From: Lineus longissimus
Taxonomy: Eukaryota > Nemertea > Pilidiophora > Heteronemertea > Lineidae
NCBI RefSeq assembly: GCF_910592395.1
Contig: NC_088326.1
Span: forward strand, 1,059,001 to 1,123,000
Reading direction: 5' to 3'
DNA: 64,000 nt
The position numbers and the translations under genes are program-made. This document shows, piece after piece, positions 25,029 to 38,100 of the stretch. The notes under the pieces were generated by a model. It did not search any database and had not been told where the DNA came from. It saw only the letters and a list, made by a program, of their open reading frames with translations. The first letter of the stretch is position 1; every line of letters begins with the position of its first letter.

Positions 25029-27870
25029 CTTGGACAATGAGATGTCAGGAATCTTCTATACCAAGACCGAACAGGGATCATTCAAGCTGACGATTACTCG
25101 AACCAATTTGGATCAGCCTGTGAGGATTCCGTAAAAATGTGACTCTGGCGAAACGTGTAGATTAGGGCTTTTATGCAATTGTCAACATTTTATGATACAC
25201 AGACTACGGTTTGGCTCTCAGTTCAGCAGCTATTGAGAGAGCAGTGTATTTACCACCTTCCTGAGGCTAACCCAATTACTGTCATTGCCAAATTTTCGCG
25301 GGTGATTTATTTTCCAGAAAATAACCCAGATTCGTGAAAAAGATGAACAAAATCTTTAAGTGGAATTTTGAAAAAATAGTGAAAAAAGTGATTTTTTTCA
25401 GCATTCTTTTTTTGCAGAGGCATGACTTTTTTTTAAACATTTTTTTGCAAATCGTGAAAATACAGAGGCATGAAATTAATTTTTTTTCAGATTTTTTGGC
25501 AAATCATGAATTTTTTTGGCAAGTCATCAAAATTAATTGGGTTTTGTTTCTCATCCCTGTTGCCAATATACTTCTGATGATGGGCACCACGTGGCACTTC
25601 TTGGTGATAACCAATCATACACATGTTCAGAGAGCCACTAAGGGAATGCGTGAAAATTTGTTGTGAATTTTATTGCATTTAATTTATGGACTAAAAGATT
25701 GTAAAAATGTGCTTTCTGTTGCAGTGGACTAACACGACAAGTGAATATGACAAACTTGCCAGCATTTTGCTCTCTGTATCACTGATCTTTGACCCCATGA
25801 CCTTAGTTTGACCTTGGTGAGTCAAGGTCAAATTGAAACGAGGTCAAGGTTGAGGTCACATGAAAGGTGTATTATACTATGTTGTTTGTTTTAAACCTAA
25901 AATTGGTTTCCACCTTACTAAAAGGTAGAATGCGACACAGTATTAAATTTTTGGTGTTGAAATGTATTAATGTGCATCTTGATTCAAATTATTCCAGGAT
26001 TGTTGTAAATTTCACCTTGGTTATGAAAAGTTTGTAAAAAGGTGAAACGTGTTGAGTGGAGAATGGCTGAAACTTCATGCTGGGCCTTGGAGTTTTACTA
26101 CATACAACCTTAAAGTATTACGATACCACACTTCCCAACCTTTTTTGCTGGAAGATTCCATGATGGAATTCAAGGGGTTGTAGCTAGGTGTCCATTGGGA
26201 GAGCTGTGATTGGAGTAAACCATTTTGTCACATGGGGGTGCAAGGTCACTTTCAAGACAAACACCCAGGCTTTTTGAGTGTATAATGTAATGAAGTGTGC
26301 TTTATATTTTGTCTGTAATGTCTACTTTGATGACAGCCTACCATCCCTAATGTAAATGGAATGTCTATTTTCTCAAGTACTAACTTGGTAGAGTTAAAGG
26401 AGTCGTGGGATGATGACATCGATTGAATCTTTATTTTCCATTTATGAATATATCTATTTATATTTTAAAGAGAGTATTTATGTATACACGTACTTAACAA
26501 GGTATTAGGCCTAATGTGATGGCCTATCAGTGAAGAAGCAGCATCATGTTAATTGCTGTGTCTTCTTGAATGAACCAGCCGATAACCTGCACGTTTGCTG
26601 ATCGTAAGTTCACGGGTCTTTCTGTTGATGGGTGAGTTTTTAAATCTGCCACAATACGGTGAATAAGCTTGGCTATAGCTCGAAGGGGGGGGGGGTTATG
26701 ATGAAAGAAAGCCGAGAACAAATGATTTTGTTACATTCCATTTTAAAGGTTACAGTCGTTAATATCAGTTAATGTCAGTTGCTTTGCACCTATGTTGATA
26801 GTTAATGATAATCCCATCCATTTTGTAACTGGTGACCATGGTTACCACACAACAATCTGCTTAATGGTGTTGTTTTTTAGATGCCATTTTAAAATGGATA
26901 AATTCCCTCCTTATTTGTTACCCTTCTCAGTATTTGCTAAATCAATGATGGCGTGAAAGGCTTATGTGGAGATGAGCCTTTACAGAATGAATTTTCTGTT
27001 GCAGCGGACTTGTGTTGCCTGTGTGCACTATATTTTGTAGAAGCTAGTGCCTTTTTTTCTACGAAAATCTGCGTTAAATGGCGTCGTTAAGTGCATCATC
27101 ACTTCAGTCAATTCTTTGTAGCCTTATTTTCAACTATCACATTCCAAGCATTTCATATTTCAAGTTATTTTGCAATATTGAGTCTTTTGGCTCCCTCAGT
27201 CTCAGACGCAAGATACATTACTTTATTAGCATAGCTGTCCATCGAAAATGTTGTTGACAGTATTCACAAAATCGCGCTCTTGTAAAAACCATTGAAAAGC
27301 TGGTGCCTGGCTTTATATGTATATCAAGAGATACTGTGTCGACGTGATTAAGCCAGCTGAGGTGTGCCTGTACAAAAAGCATATTATACATGTAATAGGC
27401 CTTTATGTAACAGACCCGCCTCAACCAGCTTAATTATGTCAAGACAGTACATGTACAGGACTTTGTTGTAACATCTATGGAAAATATATAAAATCAATGT
27501 CATGTAATTAAGTAAATATACAACACTGTATTAAAAACCTAGACTAACAGAAACTGAAGGGAGATTCTTAAAAGACTTTGTGAAATCTGGACTGTTCAGT
27601 TCTGAAATAGATAGCAGATTGACTGCAACTTCAGGGAGAAATTAATTTGATATTTGTGCTCAAGAAAAGTTGTTGAAATGACCAATGAAGACCCTGACAA
27701 GAAGATTTAAGGGTGATCTAGTGATTTCTATTTGGACACTGTTGAATACGATTTGATCACATATTCCATTTTGGCAAATCGAAACACGAGCAGTGACATC
27801 TTTTGACGTCATATTTTCTTTGCCCCATCCAGTGCTGCTCTCTATTTTGTTGATATTTCTGTTTGTTTCA

Positions 27871-28225
27871 TGCAAGTATCAATTCGTTTCTTGTACCCCC
27901 CTCCTCAAGGGTAGTTAAGCTATCACCACTAATCTTTGCCGATGCTTGAGTAGTATTTATTTTTCCTTCAGTGAAAATTTGGCGAAGCTGGAAAGAATAA
28001 GGATGCTAATGTGTCGATGTCTTGTCGAACATACAGCCTTACGCAGTAAAATTAGATCGGTTATGACGGTGATAACTGATATATTGTTGATGGTGATGTC
28101 TTGACGAAAGAAAAAGTAGCATTGGTGAAAAAAGGGTGATGCTTGAGCCTTAAGATGTCGTTATAGGGTGATAAGGTGTCGTACCCTTGAGGAGGGGGGG
28201 TACAAGACACGAATTGATACTTGCA
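27871..28225. mobile_element. foldback MITE-like element
   Basis: The left end TGCAAGTATCAATTCG is the reverse complement of the right end, and the match runs about 45 bp through a poly-C/poly-G block, then continues with mismatches for 30-40 bp more. It is flanked by TCA on both sides (27868-27870, 28226-28228). 355 bp, non-coding. It lies between two convergent genes. Confidence 0.7.
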
Positions 28226-28372
28226 TCAAGGTTTTTGTTGCAAGATTCACCAATGGTTACAATGTTACGATAATAGGGCTATTAGACAAACACCGTAATG
28301 TAATAATGTCAGTGATTGTCAGAAAGCTACAATATGAAATAAAATCAAGTAAAAACGATGTCTTTTTCACTG

Positions 28373-28378
28373 TTTATT
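28373..28378 (-). other. poly(A) signal of CLCC1-like gene
   Basis: AATAAA on the minus strand about 115 bases after the stop codon at 28491, a normal distance for a short 3' UTR. Confidence 0.6.
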
Positions 28379-28490
28379 TATAAATTACATGATACAGATT
28401 ACAATGCTCAATGAAAGGAGACTAGCTGCCAGCCCCGTTACGGACGGACAGTTCTGGCACACGTACTGGTAGAATTTATCATGATTTCTT

Positions 28491-30564
28491 TCAGTCTTGA
28501 TCATCATTCATAAAATACTTCTCAATAACCTCATTAGGAGATTTTAATTGCATTTGTTTTTTCATCCCACGGTTCAGTTCTCGTCTAATGCTCTGATATT
28601 GATTCGGTTGATCAGTTGTTCCTCTTTTGAGACACGAAGGCTCAAAACTCACAAATATAGACCGTATCCGATATCCGCATGTCATAACAAGTACCATGAC
28701 AACTAGCAATGCTAACAGTCCAAAGAAGAAAAGCTGCAGTTGGCTCGGAATTTTCTCGAAGAAATTTGTTAAACTTTGCCCGATCGTGGAGGAGAGCATC
28801 TCAAAGGGATAAAGGAAACAGTTGGTGATAACCTGAAATAAAAACAAGAACATATTTCAGAGAACAATATCAAACTCTAAGATGGGACTGATACTGACAT
28901 TTCTTGTGTAGGCACAGAACTAGAATTTGTCCACAAAGAAGTTCAGAATACTCGCAGCCTAATTAATCATTGGAAAGCTTTCTTTCCACATTGGCACTTC
29001 TAACCTAACGGTGCAATGTGTGGCTTGGTTCGATTTCCATTCTTTGGAATCCGTTTCTGAAGTTTTCTGAAAATCATAAATTGGATGGTGAAAGTTTTTT
29101 ACCTTGGACGGGTTTACATCCCATATCGGATCAACGAGCAGCATGCGATGATACTTCTCACACGGGTCGTAGTTCCATGACAGAAGTTGGAGCAGGAAAG
29201 ATTTCAACGTCTGCAATATTGTCATCTGGTGTGGAAAACATTCTGGTGGCATGCCCTGAAAAAAACGTTTCGAAGAATGATGGCAACTCTCAAGAAATTT
29301 TCTATCGTATGAATGCAACTTCTGTGCCTCAGAAGAGACAAAAAGACTATACAATGGATTGTGTCAAGGAAAGATTCTTTTTCTTCTTCTTCCGTAGTAG
29401 CTCTTGCAAGGAGGGATCATTCTCCAAGAAGTGTGACAATGGCAACACTTGGGAGCATTTTTGCATGCCACAACGTCTTTGGCCGGACTGGACCTTTCAG
29501 AATCATGATTTATATTTCCTCTCACTCACCTTTTGCATAACAGCAGCTCTCTTTGCCACCGCATCTTGGTACATTCGGATAAACTCCCAGGGGATTCCGA
29601 GGCTCAGCAGAATCATCAAAATCATCAGACAACTACGTATCCAACGATGAAATATTGACCAATAGACCATCGTTTCTGAATATTCCTGAGTAGGCCCATT
29701 TGAGCCAGATGGCACAACACTATTTTCATTACTATCATTCCTTTCATCGTCGAAATAGTTGCGACACGTTACGTAGCAAGAAGACGGGGTATCATCGGAG
29801 TCTTCTTCTTTGATATCTTGTTCTGGTACTGGTACATGATTCTTCTTAAAATATCTTCTCCAGAGGATGAAACACAGTACCAACTGAGCAGCTCCGCATG
29901 CAAAAAGTACTAGAATACCGCAAATTCCCCCAAATGCGACAAAGTTAATGAAAGAGTAAATGGAATGGACGGCAATTGATTCTATTTTGAATATGACGTT
30001 TTCTACTTTTGAACCATATCGATAGATGAAGGAGTTTTTGAAAACTTCAACACATTTTTGTTCCTTCTTGAAAACCAGTTGGACAAACGAGTTGAACATC
30101 TTTTGGATGAATGGATGGTTGTAGCGGCAGTCTTTATATTCATGATGATGAAGTCCTGAAATAAGTAAGGTAGAAAAAATTTGTCTTGAGATCGAGAGAA
30201 GAGCTCTGCTAGTAATAATGTCTGATTGTGACATTGTCTTTTGTCCCTGGTTGTGACATCATTGAAAATGGCTTCAGTTTGCTTTTAATGACGACACGTC
30301 AAATATTTTTTCTGATCATGCTCAGACCATAGCCAAAAATTTGAACAGCTCCCTGCCTGCAGTAACACTTGACAAGGACCTCTAATTATTGTGTTGTCAC
30401 TTTTTTTGGTTCACCCTGTGATGCATGTAAAGAAAATGAAATTTTAGAAGCTCTTTTGTTCCAAATAAGGAGAGACACGACAACAACACACCTCTATATC
30501 TAATCAAGATAATCCCTGATGAACAAGAGAGTGATAAAAGAATAAACAAGCGCCAAATTTCCAT
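28491..30564 (-). CDS. CLCC1: CLCC1-like ER membrane protein (chloride channel CLIC-like 1)
   Basis: Four exons: 30564-30492, 30155-29530, 29255-29103, 28832-28491. Splice phases are 1, 0 and 0, giving 397 residues. Residues 1-19 form a signal peptide (MEIWRLFILLSLSCSSG). Three membrane segments lie near 97-123, 197-213 and 316-337. The family-specific motif DPCEKYHRMLLVDPIW matches the segment between TM2 and TM3 of CLCC1, and GIPWEFIRMYQDAVAK after TM2 and YPFEMLSSTIGQSL before TM3 also match. CLCC1 works in the ER membrane and has been reported as an anion channel and in ER and lipid homeostasis. This protein is shorter than the 551-residue human one: the luminal part before TM1 is about 70 residues against nearly 200, and the long C-terminal tail is reduced. 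It is divergent from DENND3, whose start codon is 1.6 kb away. Confidence 0.85.
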
Positions 30565-32156
30565 CTGATTGGATGAAAAAAAACACTTTGATCGACTTTT
30601 TTGTTTCAAAAAGGTATTCCCCAACACGATGAAGGGGAATTCCCATTCCCGGGCTATTTTTAAATTTAGCTTGACGGCGTGAATTAAATGTTTGATTTAA
30701 TTGGATATAATTATTAAAAAATCAACCAGATACTATTTGTAGCTATCAAATAATAAAATTAAGATCTTTATTGCTCATATCTTGTTATGATATAAGTTAA
30801 CTCAATATATATACTACGGAATATATTCTCTTTCAGGATTTTTTGGCAGCAAATTCTAATTTTTATCGGGGTCAAACACTTGACAGAGTCAAAGGTCAAT
30901 CACGTGCAAATGTTTACTTTTCGCACAAGGAGGATACCGCGGTGACGTCACGGCTTTTCCAAGATGGCGCTGCATATTGTAAACAAACTCGATCCACGGC
31001 CAAGGGAAAATCAAGTCATCAAAAAAGTTAGATTTTTCGCATCAAGTCAGAGTTATTAGTACTTTTCTGCTATGAAATAAGTCTTCAGACAATAAGCTAT
31101 CATTTGAATAATGAAAAGTGCTGTTTTGATGGGGAAAAATAGGGTTTTTTAAACCAAATAGCCGGCACCGATCTTCCAAAATTAGCGATGGTTTCAAAAC
31201 AGTCTCCCAGATATAGGGCAATCTCTTCATTATCATAATGGGATTTGGAGGCATGTTTACAGATTTTACAAGTTCGAGACCTGTAATACCTAAAACTCGC
31301 ATAGATCCCCATAGATCCCCTCTATTTGTCGAGTTAGCGCCCCTGTAAGATCATGCATTTTCGGACACTAGAACGAAATCTTCCTGCGGATATCGCGGTT
31401 TCGGTGATGATTTAAGGAGAAATTGACTGTTCTTAGAGTTGTATGGGACAGAAATGAGTTCATACTTCATGAATACATGAATATATTATGATATGGGCGG
31501 GCTTCTAAGTCAAAACAATAACAAACTCAACTGCATCTCTACTGTATATTGCGTAGTGCATTGCCTAGTGTATTTCGTAGTGTATTTTAGCGGAGACATT
31601 ATTTCCGCACTTCAGCCACGCCAAACGTCTTTTTTATTCGTGGAAGTTAATCTGCTCTGTAAATTTTATTTTACACAGGAAGAATCCATACTAGGTATTG
31701 CAATATTTCATGTCTATTGGTGTTTTTGTGTACAGGAGCGCACCAGACAGTGAGACGTGGAGATGTGTTCAGCGCTGGTGCTGTCAGTAGACTGAATCTG
31801 ATTGGCCATAGCGATCACTAATATGGGTCGGGATCACGTGATGTGACGTCACCGCGGTATCCTCCTTGCTTTTCGCAATTAGCACCATTTCACTGACATG
31901 TAACCTTATTTTTTGACCTAACACTCGGTCTGTCAATTCTTCCTGGTTCATGGCATATATAGAAATGTCGTGGAATGAAAATAGTGATAATAAATAAAGA
32001 GAGAAAGTCGTGAACGGTGAAGTACGTGTGGATCGGATCTCGACTGTACTCCGTGTCCCTGGCCTGGACAAGTCGGAAGTCCCTTACTCAAGTTACTGTA
32101 CTCAGTCATAGGCCTACCCACATTTCAGATGACATTATAAGTGACAGGCAGCAAAA
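30565..32156. promoter_or_regulatory. divergent promoter interval of CLCC1-like and DENND3
   Basis: The two genes start back to back here. No TATA box is obvious. A 943-bp transposon fills most of the interval, leaving about 360 bp on the CLCC1 side and 290 bp on the DENND3 side. The CRE-type palindrome TGACGTCA occurs at 30943-30950 and 31844-31851, in both cases inside the transposon ends. CACGTG lies at 30901-30906 and 31835-31840. Confidence 0.5.
30926..31868. mobile_element. non-autonomous DNA transposon, 26-bp TIRs, 9-bp TSD
   Basis: The ends (30926-30951 and 31843-31868) are perfect 26-bp inverted repeats beginning CAAGGAGGATACCGCGG. The flanks carry an exact 9-bp direct repeat, CTTTTCGCA (30917-30925 and 31869-31877), the footprint of insertion. 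A 9-bp duplication is typical of Mutator-like elements and also seen in Merlin. No transposase reading frame is present, so the element depended on another copy. Perfect ends and duplication point to a recent insertion. Confidence 0.92.
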
Positions 32157-35100
32157 ATGATGTCTACCAAACTTCACAACTGCCTGGCAGAGATGTTGGT
32201 TGCAGTTGGCATGGATATGGACTCGGGACTCCATCCTTCGAATGAGCCAGCAGTAAGTTTAGCCTGCTTTCTCATTAGTTCATTTTTATCATAGTTCATT
32301 ACAATACATAAACAATTCCAATTCCTGCTCGGGAGACTTTTAAGGTCCTTGCCATTCATTACTTTCTGAAACTTGCCTTCCAGGATCCAGATGACCTGAG
32401 CATCCATGGAATATACCATGAAAGGTTCGACCCACAGGTTATCGCAGCCATCACCAAGACCACGGCCACATTTCCCCAAGCGCAGATGCAGACAGACTGG
32501 CGTTACCCTCCTCCAGAGATGAACCCAAACCGCAGAAAGGGACATGGGCGCAACGAAAACAGCTTGATGATGAGGAAGAGAATGTCAAGAAAATTTTCGA
32601 CTATTCCAACGGATCATTTAGCCATCCGTCGCCAGAGTCGTAGGATATCGTCCAAACCAACTCCAAGTGCTGAAGTCATCATTTCACCAGATATTGTGAA
32701 TTCGTTGCCAACTTTGTGTTTCCCAGGTAATGGTTGAAGTAGGAATATTTCAGAAGTCAATAGGTTATTAAAGGCCTACGCAATCTGTTAAAAATTTGAA
32801 ATCTGTTTTTGATTTACCAAATTCTTGACCTTTTCTCTTGTTTATTGCAGAAGGAGCATATGTTTCTTCCATTAAGAGTCCAGAACAAGTACAATACCAA
32901 GTCCTGACCGATATCACTGGAAATCGCACATATGCTACATGTCTTACTCTATACAGGCCCTTCATTGCAAAAAAGGTAACATTTGGTTCATGAATGGCTT
33001 TGTTTTAGCTGGTTGTGGACAACACACTCTGCTCAAGCTGAGGTTGGTCTTGTTGTGAAGAGGAGCCCTGTTGCTGGGTCATCCTAACTGATGTGTCTCA
33101 CTCGCATCATACCTGTGTCTTAATCTGATCTAATTGCTATTTCAGTCTCGAAGTGGGGCAACATTTAACCTTCAGCATGAAGACGCCGGTGTTACTCAGG
33201 AGAGCGATGAGGTCAAGTGCTATGTTCCCGTCTGTTTGATTCTTATATCAAAGTATCCGTATCTCACAGTCTTGAAGGACTGTCTGTCAACGTAAGTCAG
33301 AAACACCAATTAGATTGGGATAGGCTGCTCCTTGGAGCATCATAGGTCTCAGGAAGACTAAGAAAGTGCATCCAATTTATGGGAGATATTTTGTTTGTTT
33401 TCAAAGGCAGCCACTGTTGCTCAATACACTGGTGAGATCTAGTGCTCTATAGACATTTAAGCCAAAAAACCTTTGGTTGGGTGAACTAAGTTGCCATGGA
33501 GATGATTTTGAATGTCTTATCGAGCCCAATAGATGTGAATACTTTTCAGCATTGTGAGGTTGGTAGTATTGTGACAATGTTATTATCTGATTTTCAGAAT
33601 TGTGCCACGTATCGGGTACAACCCTGAAGACTTGTCCTCGTACCTGAAGGAGTTGGCAATCAGAGTGACCATGACGCCAGTGCCACCTGCTGGACGATTA
33701 GGACTGGTGAGTGTTTGAGTCAAACCCTGCGTGGCCAGGGTATCAAGTGCTTTAGGTAATGAAAATAAAGACTGAGGAACAACAGCTAAAAGAAGAATTG
33801 CCGATGCTAGACCATTCATTGGTTGACCTAGGAATCTTCAGTATCGAGAGTTTTTCCTCTTTTCAGACATTCGATTTATTTGGTGCTAAGATCCTGCTCC
33901 ACCCAAGTGACTACCCAGACAAACCAGTCGTGGACATTCCGCTAAGCTGCGTCTTTTTCTGTTTTTCTCTCGACACCATCCTGAGGATCTTGTCTTGCCT
34001 CCTGACGATGCAGCGAATTGTCTTCATGTCCAGTAACTATGCACTTTTGACGGTCATATCAGAGGTGAGCTCATTGACTATTGTCTATTTCAATTCTTTT
34101 GATGAGTGTCTTCACCTCGGCGCTTTACCGTTGCAATTTCACTTAGGAATCACTTATAAGCAAGATGTTAAGCTTGTTATGTTTTCAGTTTCAGCCCCCT
34201 AGTGGCCAAGTTAAGAATCACATCACGTGCTGACCACTTTAGGGACAAGAACTGTCCAACTCAACTCATAATTTTCAGATCACGAACCAATTGAGTTCCT
34301 AATACTGCGTTACTTTTTTTCAGAGTTTTCTCTCCTTCATCTTGCCGTTCCATTGGAGATTCACCTATGTTCCCGTCCTCCCTGATCGTCTGCTCGAATT
34401 GATTGATGCACCAGGAACGTACATCCTTGGATGCCACTCCTCACACAGAGACGAAATTGAACAGGTTGGTCTCAAATATGTTTTCCTTCAACCAAGTTGC
34501 TTAGGACTTTGACGGCTTGAGCAAATCTCTCAACTGACATTGTCTGCTTACATTTAGGTGTCACCTAAACTTTTCCCCTTGGTGTCTATGCCAGGGTTAG
34601 CAATGTTGCCATAGTGAGAAACAGGAGAAGCTTGTGTAGACGCCACCTCTGGCCAAAGATGGAATCGCATGTCTTTTGTAGGTTGAAGGTCTTGTGACGG
34701 TCGACATTGACAATGGCACTGTCCACATTTGCGAAACAATCGAATGCAGCATTCCAGACATACCCGTTGAGCCAGCGACCAAGTTTAGGGAAGTTTGCAA
34801 GAGAGCTCGACTACATTATGAACTGGAAGAAGTTAGAAGGTATGCTGGTTAGAGGGGAAAGATGAGTAGACACCAACCTCTAAATTGGTTTGTCCTTCAC
34901 ATAAAGTGTAAGATCGAAGTTCCTTGTACCTAGTGCCAATGCCAGGGGCAAGCAAAGGTACCGTCAAAATGGACAGTGGGCTGTGGTGGACTCCTACTCT
35001 CCAGCTGCGATGGAGCTTCAAGACTGATTAATCTCTCAGACATCGGGGCATGCAACAAAAGAGTAAAGGCAGAAAGACAGACACCCATGTTCCTAATTTA

Positions 35101-38100
35101 CCTTGACCATCTCAATTGTTGTCTCCAGCCCATCACCTCAATCGGCGGAAGAAGCAATGGCTGCCAGGCAGAAACATACGCAGCAATTCCATCGCGACAT
35201 CTTAGCCGCGTCCCTGGAGCTGATGGTGAACTTATTCAGGGAGGTGACGTTCAACTTGAATGTGGAGCGATCTTATTTCAATATGGAGGGGTTCCTTCAA
35301 TCACAGGCGGAAGAGGATAGGCAGTTTTACCAAGACGTGAGTCCTTCGACCGAGGGCAAATGTGGGGAGTGGGGTATTTTACAAAGCTGGTGTGTTTTGG
35401 GAAGTGTTGCCTCATCAAAAGTGTAGTTCCGGGTGGTCGCAGGGTTGGGTTGGGGTGGATTGGGATAAGGACAGGACATGATGGGTGGGTTGGGATGGAT
35501 TGGGGTTACGACAGGACATGATGGGTAGAGTTAGGTGAGATTGGGGTAGGTTCAGCCAGAGGTTGCACATTCTGGTGGTTGTTCCTTATAAAAGATCACC
35601 CAACAAGGATGATACACAAAGTGATGTATCAACTGAAAGCAACTCGGCACATCTGTAAAAGTTTTTTCTCTATCAGGTTGTCAAGACGGACATGTTCAAC
35701 CGATTCCTCCGAGAACGACTCGGCCAGAAGAGAGACTACTGGACAGCGTTGGAGGACAGGACAAAGTCGGTGCTGCGGCCGTCCATCGGGATGATCACAG
35801 ACAAGGGAGAAAAGTAAGTTACAAAATGAATAATAGATGTTGTGAGTTGGTCTTTGGTGCATAGTTTATTGTTTCTCCATTTTACTTTCACTTCTTTGAG
35901 TAAGCACCAATCTTATTAGTACTTTTCGATAACTCAACTTTTCATTTTCACTCAAGCAAAACTTTACTACTGGAACTGACTTATGTTTTAAGATTATTGC
36001 AAGTTATTGCTAGATATCATTCTATCCTTTCAATTATTTATAGAGACTTTGTAGATTTGTTAATAGGAAATGAATCCCAGTCATTTCTTACTTTCTTGAA
36101 TTTTCATCTCGTCTTTGAACAGTCGTTCTAGCATGAGGAGAAGCAGAAGGTTTGGAAGGTAGACGGAAAAACACCATTTTCATTCGAGAGTTTCCCCTCT
36201 AAATTATCCATCAGATTGTTTGATAAATTCTTAATAGATCATTATTCCAAATTCCTATAAGCTCTTCCTCGTGGTGATCCAGTAGCTTACAACCATTACG
36301 GTAGTCTCCGGGATGGGGGGGCAAACCGTCTAGCCTTCAGCTTCCAAAATGGTAGCTTTCTCAGATCTAATAAGGAGAGGGGACTAACCAATGAAGTCAG
36401 AAACGTGAATAGTTAAGTCATATGGCTATCATTGCGTTAGTAGATTTGACTTTCTAATGGGTGAACATTGTTCGTGACCAACTTTTTGACAAAAAACGAT
36501 TTAAGAGTCTTCCAATGTACAGGTTGGGCAAAGTTAATTTTTTTGCTGATATACCAATTTTCAGTGATATGATTTCTCCAAGGCGCGGACACAAGTAAAG
36601 GACAACACGGATAAGTTACGGTACATGATTCACTTATCAAGCACGTCGCTTTTTAATCACTAAACTAATCGATGCCTCGTCAATTTTTACCAATTTTCTA
36701 AAAATTACGTTTTTGCTGTGGTGACAATTTTCAGTAGCGTGGTTGATTCTCCTCGAGTCAGTCGGAGACAGAAACACAGTAGTGTGATGGATCAGTTACG
36801 GTAGCCAGTTTGCTAACCTCACTTTTGCTAAGCTTGTCAATCCATGCCTGGCTGATGTAAATTTCATGCCTTTGAATAATGCAGCTGCTTTTGAAGGAAC
36901 TGATACTGAGAATTGAGGTATTGGTTGTCTCTCCAAATGCTCCGAGGATTGAGCTAAAATTTGTGACCACCCAGGAGTGGTACTCAAGGTTTTGGGCAAA
37001 ATGACAATTCCACCTGAGCTGTTTTTGGTGAGACAACCAATTCTGACAGAGGTATTGATTTCTATTCTAAAACACTTCAGACTTTATATATTCGAGGTAA
37101 TTTCATGGGTGGATTCTCTCTTAGATTATCTGTTAATCCTTTTGCTCCTGCAGATCGCATCCTAATCCTTGTAAATAAAGTAATTCCCAATGTAAGAAGT
37201 TTACCCCTATAGCCCTACAGTCTACTGTGCACTTGATAAATAAAGAATGCAATCGGGAAGGTCCAAACCTTGAAAAAGAGTCATTTCAAGTTACCTTCTG
37301 CTATCAATACGAACATCTCTTTTGAGAAGTTTCGTTAATCCTACAGCTTGAATAGCAGCAGTCAGCCTTTAGTTCGGAGTTTAATCACAAATTGCAGCAT
37401 TACTCAGGATTGTCTTTGATAGAATTTGAATGGCGAGCCAGTGCTTGAATATTCAACCGAACAATTCGATTTTGATTTTTCAGTGTTCGACCAGCAGTGT
37501 CGTTATCAGCCAGACGACAGTCGACGTCATATTCTCTGCTGATTGCTTCAAATGAAGTCGATATCGAGGTTATGGTCTTACCGCGGTACATCCAGGAGGG
37601 TCCTGGTGCAAAACATTTCCTCGAGCGATGCATCATGGAATTTACAAGAAAAATTGACGTAAGTTTGGGCTCAAATCGATCCTGTCCTTGCCAGCATGTT
37701 CAAAGCATATTAAGGTCAACCCAGGCCTCCTAATTCAGCCTTCTAGTTATCTTCATGAATGTTGCTAACAGAATCCAACAATTTACCTCATTTCAGTCAT
37801 CAAAATCTGCTAGTCTTCGTGCGTCCTGCCTCTACCTACGCGGAATGGTCAACCTCGCCCTGGGACACCTCATCGAGAGCCTTGAGGACTTTCATAGCCT
37901 CGGTGCTCAGGACACAAGGCTTTATCCATCAGCGTAAGTTCCATGACAGACAGGGTTTCTTTCCAGACAAATGTGCAATTGACCCAAAAATTTAACACCG
38001 TCATAACGCAAACTTGTTACAATTGTCAATGATGATATACCATTTCGGACTGAAGTGGAAAAGCTCACAGTGTGGTTAAAAGTTCACAGCATAAGTGATC

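Larger units (their letters stand above)
25029..28490. other. 3' flank of the RhoGAP gene and convergent intergenic DNA
   Basis: The first part is presumably 3' UTR of the RhoGAP gene, but no single poly(A) signal stands out. It includes the A/T-rich tract at 25325-25515 (GCAGAGGCATGA occurs twice) and the foldback element at 27871-28225. The remainder shows no coding evidence. The gene on the right is transcribed toward this interval and ends at 28491. Confidence 0.5.

Noticed and set aside
25024-25132. Protein-like +1 frame after the RhoGAP stop (ending TRTNLDQPVRIP)
   Set aside because: The main frame gives NPNAEWVIRNVEQLL and a stop, matching where family members end. The other frame has no splice link and is probably chance.
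29018-29650. Plus-strand open frame of about 210 codons
   Set aside because: It is antisense to CLCC1-like exons and their introns, which have consistent splice sites and homology on the minus strand.
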